In this document: positions 25,917 through 35,652 of the stretch, piece after piece
How positions within the stretch are numbered: the stretch's first letter is position 1
How the letters are laid out: every line of letters starts with the position of its first letter
DNA from: Cellulomonas humilata
GTDB taxonomy: Bacteria; Actinomycetota; Actinomycetes; Actinomycetales; Cellulomonadaceae
Length of the DNA: 64,000 nt
Direction: 5' to 3'
Assembly: GCF_013359775.1 (NCBI RefSeq)
Contig: NZ_JABMCI010000067.1
Location: forward strand, 124,001-188,000
The notes under the pieces: model-generated
What the model was told of the DNA's origin: nothing
The model's input: only the letters and a program-made list of their open reading frames with translations
Databases searched by the model: none
Program-made: the position numbers and the translations under genes

Positions 25917-27044
25917 ATGTCATTTGCATGGAAGAAGGTGGCCGTCGGCATCGCCACGGCTGGCCTGGTTATCGGCCTCTCCGCCTGCAGCCAGGAGCGG
26001 GACGCGGCCGACGAGCCGACCGGCGACGCAGCGGTGGAGGACACCCTGATCGGCATCGCGATGCCGACCAAGAGCCTCGAGCGGTGGAACCGTGACGGCG
26101 CGCACCTCGAGGAGCTCCTCAAGGAGGCGGGCTACGAGACGACGCTGCAGTACGCCGACAACAAGGTGGACCAGCAGATCACGCAGCTCGAGAACATGAT
26201 CAACCAGGGCGCCAAGGTCCTCGTGATCGCCTCGATCGACGGCACGGCGCTCGCGCCGGTCCTCGAGCAGGCGGCGACCAACGACGTCAAGGTCATCGCG
26301 TACGACCGCCTCATCAACGACACGGACAACGTCGACTACTACGCGACGTTCGACAACGAGAAGGTCGGCACGCTCCAGGGCGAGTTCATCGTCGACGCCC
26401 TCGACCTCGAGAACGCCGCGGGCCCGTTCAACCTCGAGCCCTTCGCCGGCTCGCCGGACGACAACAACGCGAAGTTCTTCTTCTCCGGTGCGTGGGACAT
26501 CCTCCTGCCGTACGTGGAGGCGGGGAAGCTCGTCGTCCCGTCGGGCAAGTCGCCCGCCAGCAACGACGACTGGGCCAGCATCGGCATCCAGGGCTGGGGC
26601 TCCGACACCGCCCAGGCCGAGATGGAGAACCGGCTCAACTCGTTCTACGGCGCCGGCCAGAAGGTCAACGTCGTCCTGTCGCCCAACGACTCGCTCGCGC
26701 TGGGCATCGCCCAGGCGCTCGAGGGCGCGGGCTACGCCCCGGGTCCGGACTACCCGGTGCTGACCGGGCAGGACGCCGACCAGGCGAACGTGCTCAACAT
26801 GCTGGCCGGCAAGCAGTCCATGTCGGTCTGGAAGGACACTCGCGCGCTGGGTGACCAGGTCGCCAAGATGATCCAGCAGATCATCGACGGCGAGACGGTC
26901 GACGTCAACGACGAGGAGACGTACGACAACGGCAACAAGGTCGTCCCGACGTACCTCCTGGACCCGCAGGTCGTCACGCCCGACACCGTCGAGTCCGTTC
27001 TCGTCGAGTCCGGCTTCTACGAGGCCTCCGACCTGGGTCTCTGA
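25917..27044 (+). CDS. chvE: Multiple-monosaccharide ABC transporter substrate-binding lipoprotein
   Basis: A 375-aa lipoprotein. The signal peptide ends in the lipobox LSAC with Cys24 as the lipidated residue. A periplasmic-binding-protein fold follows, of the ChvE/xylose-binding subgroup: 'IGIAMPTKSLERWNRDGAHLEELLKEAGYETTLQYADNKVDQQITQLENMINQG', 'VIAYDRLINDTDNVDYYATFDNEKVGTLQG', 'VVLSPNDSLALGIAQAL' and 'VLTGQDADQANVLNMLAGKQSMSVWKDTR'. The subgroup binds glucose, galactose, xylose and related sugars. ATG 25917 opens the signal peptide. It is followed by a 12-bp hairpin and then the ATPase and permease genes, so it captures sugar for the MmsA/MmsB-type importer. Confidence 0.93.
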   Translation: MSFAWKKVAVGIATAGLVIGLSACSQERDAADEPTGDAAVEDTLIGIAMPTKSLERWNRDGAHLEELLKEAGYETTLQYADNKVDQQITQLENMINQGAKVLVIASIDGTALAPVLEQAATNDVKVIAYDRLINDTDNVDYYATFDNEKVGTLQGEFIVDALDLENAAGPFNLEPFAGSPDDNNAKFFFSGAWDILLPYVEAGKLVVPSGKSPASNDDWASIGIQGWGSDTAQAEMENRLNSFYGAGQKVNVVLSPNDSLALGIAQALEGAGYAPGPDYPVLTGQDADQANVLNMLAGKQSMSVWKDTRALGDQVAKMIQQIIDGETVDVNDEETYDNGNKVVPTYLLDPQVVTPDTVESVLVESGFYEASDLGL

Positions 27045-27069
27045 CCCAACCCGGAGAATGCTGCTGACC

Positions 27070-27098
27070 GCCGGCCCGTGCGACCTGCACGGGCCGGC
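27070..27098 (+). repeat. Strong intercistronic hairpin between binding-protein and ATPase genes
   Basis: The perfect 12-bp inverted repeat GCCGGCCCGTGC/GCACGGGCCGGC (27070-27081 and 27087-27098) closes a 5-base loop. It sits 25 bp after the binding-protein stop and 38 bp before the ATPase start. There is no T-run. Such hairpins commonly stabilise the upstream mRNA and attenuate the rest, giving excess binding protein over transporter. Confidence 0.75.
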
Positions 27099-27136
27099 GC
27101 TCGGCGGCCTCGCCTGACGACACACTGTGAGGAAGC

Positions 27137-28684
27137 ATGAGCAACGACCACATCCTTGAGATGCGGGACATCACGAAGCGGTTCCCCGGAGTCGTCGCGC
27201 TCCAGGACGTGAACCTGTCGGTCCGCGCCGGCGAGATCCACGCGATCTGCGGCGAGAACGGCGCAGGAAAGTCCACCCTCATGAAGATCCTGTCGGGCGT
27301 CTACCCGCACGGGACGTACGAGGGGGAGATCGTCCTGAGCGGCGAGCCGGTCGAGTTCCGCGGGATCCGCGACTCCGAACGGCACGGCGTCGTCATCATC
27401 CACCAGGAGCTCGCGCTGAGCCCGTTCCTGTCGATCGCCGAGAACATCTTCCTCGGCAACGAGCAGGCGGAGCGGGGCGTCGTCGACTGGAACAAGACCA
27501 ACTCGGAGGCCGCCAAGCTCCTCGCCCGCGTGGGCCTGGACGAGCGCCCCGACACCAAGATCGTCGACATCGGCGTCGGCAAGCAGCAGCTCGTGGAGAT
27601 CGCCAAGGCGCTCTCCAAGGAGGTGAAGCTGCTCATCCTCGACGAGCCCACCGCGGCCCTGAACGACGAGGACAGCGCCCACCTGCTCGGCCTGATCCGG
27701 AGCCTCAAGGAGCACGGGATCACGTCGATCATCATCAGCCACAAGCTCAACGAGATCGAGGCGGTCGCCGACACCACGACGATCATCCGCGACGGCAAGA
27801 CCATCGAGACCCTCGAGATGCACGGGGACGACGCGGTCAGCGAGGAGCGGATCATCCGAGGGATGGTCGGCCGCTCGCTCGACAACCGGTTCCCGGACCA
27901 CGTCTCCACGATCGGCGAGGAGGTGCTCCGGATCGAGGAATGGACGGTGCACCACCCCATCGACCAGGCGCGCAAGGTGGTCGACAACGCGTCGATCGAC
28001 GTGCGCCGCGGGGAGATCGTCGGCATCGCCGGCCTCATGGGTGCCGGCCGCACGGAGCTCGCGATGAGCCTGTTCGGGCGCAGCTACGGCGCACGCATCT
28101 CCGGCCGGGCCTTCAAGGACGGCAAGCAGGTGGAGCTGCGCTCCGTGGGTGCGGCCATCAGGCACGGCATCGCGTACGCGACCGAGGACCGCAAGCGGTT
28201 CGGCCTCAACCTCATCGACACCATCCAGCACAACGTCTCGGCGTCCGCGCTGGGCAAGCTCGCGCGCTGGGGCGTCGTCGACAGGACCGCCGAGGAGAAG
28301 GTCGCCGAGCAGTACCGGCGCGACCTCAACATCAAGACGCCGACGGTCTCCGCCCTCGTGGGCAAGCTGTCCGGCGGCAACCAGCAGAAGGTCGTGCTGA
28401 GCAAGTGGATCTACGCCGATCCTGACGTGCTCATCCTCGACGAGCCCACCCGAGGCATCGACGTGGGCGCCAAGTACGAGATCTACACGATCATCAACAG
28501 GCTCGCGGATGCGGGGAAGGGCGTCATCGTCATCTCCTCCGAGCTCCCCGAGCTGATCGGCATCTGCGACCGCATCTACGCCCTGAGCCAGGGCCGCGTC
28601 ACGGGCGAGGTCGCCCGCGCCGACGCCACGCAGGAGCGCCTCATGCAGTACATGACCATGGAGAAGGACGTGACCCCCCGATGA
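27137..28684 (+). CDS. mmsA: Multiple-monosaccharide ABC transporter ATP-binding protein
   Basis: A 515-aa double ATPase of the sugar-importer (RbsA/XylG/GguA) type. The first half has Walker A GENGAGKS (39-46), '[21 protein letters not shown]', a divergent signature '[15 protein letters not shown]' and Walker B '[11 protein letters not shown]'. The second half begins at about 270 with the degenerate 'GLMGAGRTE' in the Walker A place, but has a good signature '[14 protein letters not shown]' and '[20 protein letters not shown]'. This asymmetry is normal for the family. The ATG follows a GAGGAAG Shine-Dalgarno, and the stop overlaps the permease ATG (ATGA). Confidence 0.95.
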   Translation: MSNDHILEMRDITKRFPGVVALQDVNLSVRAGEIHAICGENGAGKSTLMKILSGVYPHGTYEGEIVLSGEPVEFRGIRDSERHGVVIIHQELALSPFLSIAENIFLGNEQAERGVVDWNKTNSEAAKLLARVGLDERPDTKIVDIGVGKQQLVEIAKALSKEVKLLILDEPTAALNDEDSAHLLGLIRSLKEHGITSIIISHKLNEIEAVADTTTIIRDGKTIETLEMHGDDAVSEERIIRGMVGRSLDNRFPDHVSTIGEEVLRIEEWTVHHPIDQARKVVDNASIDVRRGEIVGIAGLMGAGRTELAMSLFGRSYGARISGRAFKDGKQVELRSVGAAIRHGIAYATEDRKRFGLNLIDTIQHNVSASALGKLARWGVVDRTAEEKVAEQYRRDLNIKTPTVSALVGKLSGGNQQKVVLSKWIYADPDVLILDEPTRGIDVGAKYEIYTIINRLADAGKGVIVISSELPELIGICDRIYALSQGRVTGEVARADATQERLMQYMTMEKDVTPR

Positions 28685-29913
28685 CTACCGACCTCACCCC
28701 CGCCCCTGCAGCCCCTCCGGGAGCTCCGGCCCGCGTGCCGCTCGGACAGCGGATGGCCGGCCTCGGCGGTAACGCGCGCCAGTACGGCATCTTCGGCGCG
28801 CTCGTCGTGATCGTGCTGCTGTTCCAGGTGCTCACCGACGGCAAGCTGCTGCTCGCCAACAACGTCGCGGCCCTGTTCCAGCAGAACGCCTACGTGATGA
28901 TCCTGGCCATCGGCATGGTCATGGTGATCGTCGCCGGGCACATCGACCTGTCGGTCGGCTCCGTGGTCGCGTTCGTCGGTGGCATCGTCGCCGTGAGCAT
29001 GCGAGACATGGGGCTGCCGTGGATGGTCGCCGTCCTGCTCGGGCTCGCGGTCGGCGGTGTCGTCGGCGCGTGGCAGGGGTACTGGGTCGCGTACGTCGGG
29101 ATCCCGGCGTTCATCGTGACGCTGGCCGGCATGCTCATCTTCCGCGGGCTCGCGCTCGTCATCGTCGGTGAGACCGTCGCCGGCCTGCCGTCGCAGTTCA
29201 TCGCGATCTCGAAGGGGTCGCTGCCGAACTTCCTGGGCTACGCCAACAACATGGACGTCGTCACGATCCTCATCGGCGTCCTGGCGATCGGGGCGATCGT
29301 GGTCTCGCAGGTCCGGGCCCGCCGTTCGCTGCGCAAGCACGAGCTGTACGTCGAGCCGGTGGGCCTGTTCGCCACCAAGCTCGCACTCGTGGCGATCGGT
29401 ATCGGCGTCCTCACGGTCATCCTGTCGTTCTCCGCGGGTGGCACGCCGACCGTGCTGGTGATCGTCGGGGTGCTCATCGTCGCCTACACGTTCCTCATGG
29501 GGCGCACGGTGTTCGGCCGGCACATCTACGCGATCGGCGGCAACCGCCTCGCCGCGAGCCTGTCGGGTGTGGACACCCGTCGGGTCGACTTCTGGATCTT
29601 CGTCAACATGGGCGTCCTCGCCGGTGCTGCGGCGATCGTCACCACGGCCCGCGCCGGTGCCGCCATCGCGTCGGCCGGGCAGAACTTCGAGCTCGACGCC
29701 ATCGCCGCGTGCTTCATCGGCGGCGCGGCCGTCACGGGTGGCATCGGCCGGATCTCGGGAGCGATCGTCGGCGCGCTCATCATGGGCGTGCTCAACATGG
29801 GCCTGTCGATCCTGTCGGTCGACCCGTCCTGGCAGATGGCGATCAAGGGCCTCGTGCTCCTGTTCGCCGTGGCGTTCGACCTGATCAACAAGCGCCGGGC
29901 AGGGACGCGCTAG
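28681..29913 (+). CDS. mmsB: Multiple-monosaccharide ABC transporter permease
   Basis: A 410-aa integral membrane protein of the branched-chain/ribose-type permease family (BPD_transp_2) with about ten membrane helices. Family motifs are '[24 protein letters not shown]', '[22 protein letters not shown]', '[22 protein letters not shown]' and '[71 protein letters not shown]'. The first 30 residues are a Pro/Ala-rich cytoplasmic tail. ATG 28681 overlaps the ATPase stop. It forms the channel for the sugar captured by the ChvE-like lipoprotein. Confidence 0.95.
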   Translation: MTTDLTPAPAAPPGAPARVPLGQRMAGLGGNARQYGIFGALVVIVLLFQVLTDGKLLLANNVAALFQQNAYVMILAIGMVMVIVAGHIDLSVGSVVAFVGGIVAVSMRDMGLPWMVAVLLGLAVGGVVGAWQGYWVAYVGIPAFIVTLAGMLIFRGLALVIVGETVAGLPSQFIAISKGSLPNFLGYANNMDVVTILIGVLAIGAIVVSQVRARRSLRKHELYVEPVGLFATKLALVAIGIGVLTVILSFSAGGTPTVLVIVGVLIVAYTFLMGRTVFGRHIYAIGGNRLAASLSGVDTRRVDFWIFVNMGVLAGAAAIVTTARAGAAIASAGQNFELDAIAACFIGGAAVTGGIGRISGAIVGALIMGVLNMGLSILSVDPSWQMAIKGLVLLFAVAFDLINKRRAGTR

Positions 29914-29958
29914 CAAGGCGATGACTGCATGGACGACGAGTTGCACTAGGTTCGCACG

Positions 29959-31170
29959 GTGAGCAGGCGAGCACCCGCAGCCGGCTCCCAGTCGTCCCTG
30001 CGCGACGCGAACCGCAACCTCGTCGTCGAGACGGTCAAGCGGTACGGCGGGCTCACGCAGGTCGAGCTCTCCGAGGCGACAGGTCTGTCGCAGGCGACGG
30101 TGTCGACGATCGTCCGGGAGCTCCTGGCTGCCGGCGTCGTCGACACCGCCACGACCACCCGCAGCGGGCGGCGTGCCCAGATGGTCACGCTCGCCCGCCG
30201 CGTGGGTCTGGCGGCGGGCGTGCAGATCGGGCACCGGCACCTGCGCCTCGTGCTCGGGGACTTCAGCCACCAGGTGATCGCGGAGCAGACCCTCCCGCTG
30301 CCGGCGGACCACCGGGTGGACACCAGCCTGGACCGCGTGGCCCTGCTCGTGGTCGACCTGGTCGAGCGCGTGGGGGCGTCGCTCGACGACGTCGTCGGGC
30401 TCGGCGTCGGGCTGCCCGCGCCGGTCGACGCGTCCACCGGCATGGTCTCGGTGCGCGGCATCATGCCCGGCTGGGACACGGTGCACATCGGCCAGGTGCT
30501 GTCCAAGCGGCTCGGCCGGCCGGTGTACGTGGACAACGACGCCAACCTCGGCGCGATCGCCGAGAGCACCCTCGGTGCGGCGCGGCAGTACAGCGACAGC
30601 GTGTTCGTGCGCGCCTCGTACGGCACGGGTGCCGGGATCGTCATCAACGGCCAGGTCCACCGCGGCGTCGCCGGCACCGCGGGCGAGATCGGTCACGTGC
30701 AGGTCGCGTTCCCGGGCGAGCTGTGCCGCTGCGGCAACCGCGGCTGCCTCGACACCGTCGTCGGCGCCTCCGCACTCATCGACCGGCTCCGCGTGAGCTC
30801 CGGACCCCTGGCACTGCGCGACGTGGTGCAGCGCGCGATCGACGGCGACGAGCGCTGCGGCAAGGTGGTCGCGGAGGCGGGCGCCATGATCGGGATGGTG
30901 GTCGCGGGGCTCGGCGTTGCGGTCAACCCGCAGCTGGTCGTCGTGGGCGGCGAGCTGGCGGAGACCGGGGAGCTGCTGCTCCGTCCCCTGCGTGAGGCCG
31001 TCCGCAGGAACGTGCTGCTCAACCAGATCGCCCCGCTCGAGGTCGTCGCCGCCTCGCTGGGCTCCCGGGCCGAGGTGATCGGCGCCCTGGTGCTGGCCCT
31101 CCAGTCGACCGCCCTGCCGCTCCGCGTCGACGACGACCAGGCGGCCGTCGGGGTCGGAGCCACGCAATGA
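29959..31170 (+). CDS. ROK-family transcriptional regulator (NagC/XylR type)
   Basis: A 403-aa protein with an N-terminal winged HTH ('LVVETVKRYGGLTQVELSEATGLSQATVSTIVRELLAAGVV', residues about 19-60). A ROK sugar-kinase-like domain follows, with 'GLGVGLPAPVDASTG', 'VYVDNDANLGAIAE', 'YGTGAGIVINGQVHRG', 'GTAGEIGHV' and the zinc motif 'CRCGNRGCLD'. ROK repressors respond to a sugar or sugar phosphate. A TAGGTT box (29947-29952) lies 6 bp before the GTG, suggesting a leaderless mRNA and a promoter separate from the upstream operon. By position it most likely controls the sugar ABC operon. Confidence 0.93.
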   Translation: MSRRAPAAGSQSSLRDANRNLVVETVKRYGGLTQVELSEATGLSQATVSTIVRELLAAGVVDTATTTRSGRRAQMVTLARRVGLAAGVQIGHRHLRLVLGDFSHQVIAEQTLPLPADHRVDTSLDRVALLVVDLVERVGASLDDVVGLGVGLPAPVDASTGMVSVRGIMPGWDTVHIGQVLSKRLGRPVYVDNDANLGAIAESTLGAARQYSDSVFVRASYGTGAGIVINGQVHRGVAGTAGEIGHVQVAFPGELCRCGNRGCLDTVVGASALIDRLRVSSGPLALRDVVQRAIDGDERCGKVVAEAGAMIGMVVAGLGVAVNPQLVVVGGELAETGELLLRPLREAVRRNVLLNQIAPLEVVAASLGSRAEVIGALVLALQSTALPLRVDDDQAAVGVGATQ

Positions 31171-31204
31171 CGCGATTGACGCCGCACATGGTGGAAGATT
31201 CACT

Positions 31205-31219
31205 GCACGTGTCACGTGC
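31205..31219. promoter_or_regulatory. Operator-like dyad GCACGTG-T-CACGTGC before the lone ABC ATPase
   Basis: A perfect 7-1-7 inverted repeat (31205-31211/31213-31219) lies 18 bp before the GTG at 31238 and 23 bp after TTGACG (31176-31181), a plausible -35. In this position a bound repressor would block the start site. The adjacent ROK protein is the obvious candidate, but the same dyad is not seen before the sugar operon. Confidence 0.6.
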
Positions 31220-31237
31220 CCAACGGGGAGCAGGTGA

Positions 31238-32029
31238 GTGGCGATGAGCACGGCCAACGACGTGCCCCTGCTGTCGCTCAGGGGTCTGGGCAAGCGTTTC
31301 GGTGCGGTGGAGGCCCTGGTCGACGTCGACCTGGACGTCTACGCGCACGAGGTCGTCGCGCTCGTCGGCGACAACGGAGCCGGGAAGTCGACGGTGGCCA
31401 AGATGATCTCCGGCGTGCTCGTCCCCGACACCGGGCTCATCGAGATCGACGGCGAGACCGTCACCATCCCGACGCCGATCGCGGCGCACGCGCTCGGCAT
31501 CGCGACGGTGTTCCAGGAGCTCGCACTGGCGGACAACCTCGACGTGACGTCGAACCTGTTCCTCGGCCGCGAGCTGCACCGCGGTCGCGTGCGTGACGAC
31601 GAGACCATGGAGCAGATCGCCCGGAAGGTCCTGCGGGACCTGAACAGCCGCATCCCGTCGGTCAAGTCGCCGCTGTCCACCCTGTCCAAGGGGCAGCGGC
31701 AGTCGGTGGCGATCGCCCGCACCCTCATCGGCCGGCCCAGGATCGTGGTGCTCGACGAGCCGACGGCCGCGCTGTCGGTGTCCCAGACGGCCGAGGTGCT
31801 CACGCACATCGAGCGGCTGCGCGACCTGGGGCTCGGGGTCGTGCTCATCAGCCACAACATGAACGACGTCCGCGCGGTGTCCGACCGGATCATCGTGCTC
31901 CGGCACGGGCGCAACAACGGGGAGTTCGACGCGGCCACGGTCAGCCACGAGGCGATCCTGGCTGCGATCACCGGGGCGCCGTCCACCCGCGAGCTCGACT
32001 CACGGGCGTTCCTGCCGACCCCCCACTGA
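31238..32029 (+). CDS. Single-domain sugar ABC transporter ATP-binding protein
   Basis: A 263-aa ATPase (261 aa if ATG 31244 is used). It has Walker A GDNGAGKST, 'VFQELALADNLDVTSNLFLGRE', signature 'LSKGQRQSVAIARTL', Walker B '[16 protein letters not shown]' and the switch His in 'LISHNMND'. These are the features of FrcA-type sugar-importer ATPases, which dimerise instead of carrying two fused domains. No permease or binding protein gene adjoins it. It could serve a distant importer or substitute in the preceding sugar system. It is the last gene of the sugar block. Confidence 0.9.
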   Translation: MAMSTANDVPLLSLRGLGKRFGAVEALVDVDLDVYAHEVVALVGDNGAGKSTVAKMISGVLVPDTGLIEIDGETVTIPTPIAAHALGIATVFQELALADNLDVTSNLFLGRELHRGRVRDDETMEQIARKVLRDLNSRIPSVKSPLSTLSKGQRQSVAIARTLIGRPRIVVLDEPTAALSVSQTAEVLTHIERLRDLGLGVVLISHNMNDVRAVSDRIIVLRHGRNNGEFDAATVSHEAILAAITGAPSTRELDSRAFLPTPH

Positions 32030-32198
32030 CAGGCGTTTCGGGGCAGTTTGCCCGACCTGCCCGAGGGTGGCTGAGGTTCACAGGTTCCGCTGCGGCGTGT
32101 CACCACCCGGGGCGGGCGGGTCCGCTGCCTACTCTCGACAAGGCCAGCAGTAGTCCCGTCCGTCATGCCCATCCCCGAACCTGGTCGCTTCGAGCACC

Positions 32199-32887
<689 letters not shown>

Positions 32888-32888
<1 letters not shown>

Positions 32889-33802
32889 TGCGCCTCCAGT
32901 TCATCCTCTCCGAGATCGGGCTTGGCCTCCGGCGCAACCTGTCGATGACCATCTCCGTCATCCTCGTCACCTTCGTGTCGCTCACGTTCGTCGGCGCGGC
33001 CGCGCTGCTCCAGACGCAGATCGGCAAGATGAAGGACGACTGGTACGACAAGGTCGAGGTGTCGGTCTTCCTCTGCCCGCAGAACTCCACGGAGCCCACC
33101 TGCGCGAGCGGTGAGGTGACCGACGAGCAGAAGGCCGACATCCAGGCGGCGCTCGCGTCGCCCGAGGTCAAGCCGTTCGTCGAGAAGATCTACACGGAGA
33201 CCAAGGAACAGGCCTTCGAGGCGTTCCAGGAGCAGTTCAAGGACCAGTTCTGGGCCTCGGCCGCGACGGTCAATGACATGAACTCCTCCTACCGGATCAA
33301 GCTCACGGATCCCGAGCAGTACCCGGTGGTCGCGGAGGTGGTCTCGGGCCGGCCCGGCGTCGAGGAGGTCAAGGACCAGCAGCGGCTGTTCGACCGGCTG
33401 TTCTCGGTGCTCAACAACGCGACCCTGCTGGCCGGTGGGCTCGCCGCCGTGATGCTCCTGGCCGCGGTGCTGCTCATCACGACGACCATCCGGCTGTCCG
33501 CGCTGAGCCGCCGTCGCGAGACCGGGATCATGCGCCTGGTCGGGGCGTCCACCGTGTTCATCCAGCTGCCGTTCATGCTCGAGGGGGCGATCGCCGCGAC
33601 GATCGGCGCCCTGCTGGCGGTCGGCGCTCTGTGGCTGGGCGTCGGCTACCTCATCGACGACTGGCTGGGCGAGCAGGCGGCATGGATCCCGTACGTCAAC
33701 ACGTCCGACGTGCTCGCCGTGGCGCCGATCCTCGTCGGGGTCGCGATCCTGCTCGCCGCGATCTCGTCCCTGGTCACCCTCAGCCGCTACACGAGGGTGT
33801 GA
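32888..33802 (+). CDS. ftsX: Cell-division membrane protein FtsX
   Basis: A 304-aa four-pass membrane protein. The first helix is at about 17-42 ('LSMTISVILVTFVSLTFVGAAALL'). A large extracellular domain of about 130 residues contains two cysteines ('FLCPQNSTEPTCASG') that could form a disulfide, as in actinobacterial FtsX. Three more helices follow near 170-300. The domain recruits and activates a wall hydrolase. ATG 32888 overlaps the ftsE stop and the TGA overlaps the GTG of a secreted M23 peptidase, so the presumed substrate hydrolase is coupled in the same operon. Confidence 0.95.
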
Positions 33803-35100
33803 CCGTGTCGCGCGCCCGGATGCCCGCGTTCCTCGTCGTGCTGGTCCTCCTGCTCACCGCGCTGGTCAGCACGCCCGCCTACGCCGACAAGATCGACGAC
33901 CGACGCAAGGCGGCGGAGGCGCAGAAGGCCGCGATCGCGAAGGCGCGCGACGACACCGAGGCCGCGATGGAGGGCGTCGACGCCAACCTCCAGGCTCTGG
34001 CGATGCAGCTGGCGGACACGCAGGCGAAGATCCCCGCCGCGCAGGCCGTGCTCGACGAGGCCAAGGCGGCGCTGGAGAAGGCGCAGCGCGAGGCCGCGAT
34101 CATCGCGGCCCGGCTGGTCGACGCCGAGGACCAGCAGGCGACGATCACGACGACGATCACGCAGGACGCCGAGTACGCCGCGCAGATGCGTGCCGCGATC
34201 GGGCAGATGGCCCGCGAGGCGTACAAGGACGGCGGCGGCGTGTCCGGCGTCGACGTGATCCTGGACGCGCAGAGCTCCGACGACTTCGTGCAACGGTACG
34301 GCCTCATGGCCACGGCGCTGCGCACCCAGGCGCAGATCCTGGACCAGCTCAAGGCCGCCGAGTCCGCCAACAAGAACGCCGAGGCCCGGCTGGGCGCCGT
34401 GAAGGACAAGATCGCCCAGCTCAAGGCCGAGGCCGACCAGAAGGTGGTCGAGGCCGACGCCGCGAAGGCCGCCGCGGCCGCGGCGAAGGCGTCATTGGAC
34501 GCGCTGCTCGCGCAGCAGGTGCAGCAGCAGGCGGCCCTGGACGCGCAGCGCGCGGCCCTCGAGGCGCAGCTGGCTCAGGCCGACGCCGAAGCCGCAGCGA
34601 TCCAGAACGAGCTCCAGGCGGCGATCGCCGCCCAGAAGGCGCGCGACGCTGCAGCCGGTCAGCCGCACGGCCCCGCCGGACCCATCGGCAACGCGCTGTT
34701 CGGCAACCCGACCAGCGTCAACCCGATCTACGTGACCTCCGAGTACGGCATGCGGTTCCACCCGACGCTGCACTACACGCGACTGCACGCCGGCATCGAC
34801 CTGCGCACCTACTGCAACACCCCGCTGTACGCCGGCCGTTCGGGCACGGTCACGTGGGCCAAGGCGCGGTACGGCTTCGGCAACCAGGTGATGATCGACA
34901 GCGGGTTCGTCAACGGGAACGCCCTGTCGGCCAGCTACAACCACCTCACCAGCTTCGCCGTCAGCTCCGGGCAGACGGTGGAGCGGGGCCAGCTCATCGG
35001 CCGGTCGGGCAACACCGGGACGTCGGCCGCGTGCCACCTGCACTTCGAGGTCTACGTGAACGGGGCGACGGCGAACCCGCGGCCGCTGCTGGGTCTCTGA
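33799..35100 (+). CDS. Secreted coiled-coil M23 peptidase, probable FtsEX-activated hydrolase
   Basis: A 433-aa exported protein. The signal peptide ends near 'TPAYA'. A long alanine-rich coiled coil (about 33-290) with two helical stretches follows, as in EnvC and RipC. The C-terminal LytM/M23 zinc endopeptidase domain has a complete set of metal and catalytic residues: His330 and Asp334 in 'HAGID', and His413 and His415 in 'CHLHFEV'. It should therefore be an active endopeptidase, unlike EnvC, which is degenerate. The GTG at 33799 overlaps the ftsX stop (GTGA). Operon position and coiled coil strongly suggest it is the hydrolase gated by FtsEX during division. Confidence 0.92.
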   Translation: MTVSRARMPAFLVVLVLLLTALVSTPAYADKIDDRRKAAEAQKAAIAKARDDTEAAMEGVDANLQALAMQLADTQAKIPAAQAVLDEAKAALEKAQREAAIIAARLVDAEDQQATITTTITQDAEYAAQMRAAIGQMAREAYKDGGGVSGVDVILDAQSSDDFVQRYGLMATALRTQAQILDQLKAAESANKNAEARLGAVKDKIAQLKAEADQKVVEADAAKAAAAAAKASLDALLAQQVQQQAALDAQRAALEAQLAQADAEAAAIQNELQAAIAAQKARDAAAGQPHGPAGPIGNALFGNPTSVNPIYVTSEYGMRFHPTLHYTRLHAGIDLRTYCNTPLYAGRSGTVTWAKARYGFGNQVMIDSGFVNGNALSASYNHLTSFAVSSGQTVERGQLIGRSGNTGTSAACHLHFEVYVNGATANPRPLLGL

Positions 35101-35181
35101 CGCGCACCTGATTTCGGGTGGCGCTCGACGGGTAGTCTCGACCCGCACCATTCGCGCGCTCAGGAACGAGGTTCGACCACC

Positions 35182-35652
35182 GTGGCCAAGGACATCGGGC
35201 GCAAGGTCGTCGCCTCGAACCGGAAGGCTCGGCACGACTACGTGATCGAGGACGTGTTCGAGGCCGGCATGGTGCTCAGCGGTACCGAGGTCAAGGCGCT
35301 GCGGATGGGCCGGGCCTCGCTGGTGGACGGCTGGTGCGAGGTGACCAACGGCGAGCTGTGGCTCGAGGGCGTGCACATCCCCGAGTACTCGCAGGGCACC
35401 TGGACCAACCACGCCCCCCGCCGCAAGCGCAAGCTGCTGCTGCACCGCTCGGAGATCGACCGCCTGGAGTCCCGCACGCGGGAGAAGGGGCAGACGATCA
35501 TCCCGCTGTCCCTGTACTTCCTCGACGGGCGCGCCAAGGTGGAGATCGCGCTGGCCCGCGGCAAGCGCGAGTGGGACAAGCGGCAGGCGCTGCGCGAGCG
35601 GCAGGACAACCTGGAGGCCACCCGGGCCATCCGCGAGAAGCGCGACCTGTGA
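35182..35652 (+). CDS. smpB: SsrA-binding protein SmpB
   Basis: A 156-aa trans-translation factor. The OB-fold protein has '[42 protein letters not shown]', '[36 protein letters not shown]' and the basic C-terminal tail '[28 protein letters not shown]', which enters the ribosomal A-site. GTG 35182 is placed by homology. TAGTCT (35133-35138) is a candidate -10 giving a leader of about 37 nt. Its RNA partner ssrA is encoded 4.4 kb downstream in this window. The stop overlaps the next GTG (GTGA). Confidence 0.97.
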   Translation: MAKDIGRKVVASNRKARHDYVIEDVFEAGMVLSGTEVKALRMGRASLVDGWCEVTNGELWLEGVHIPEYSQGTWTNHAPRRKRKLLLHRSEIDRLESRTREKGQTIIPLSLYFLDGRAKVEIALARGKREWDKRQALRERQDNLEATRAIREKRDL

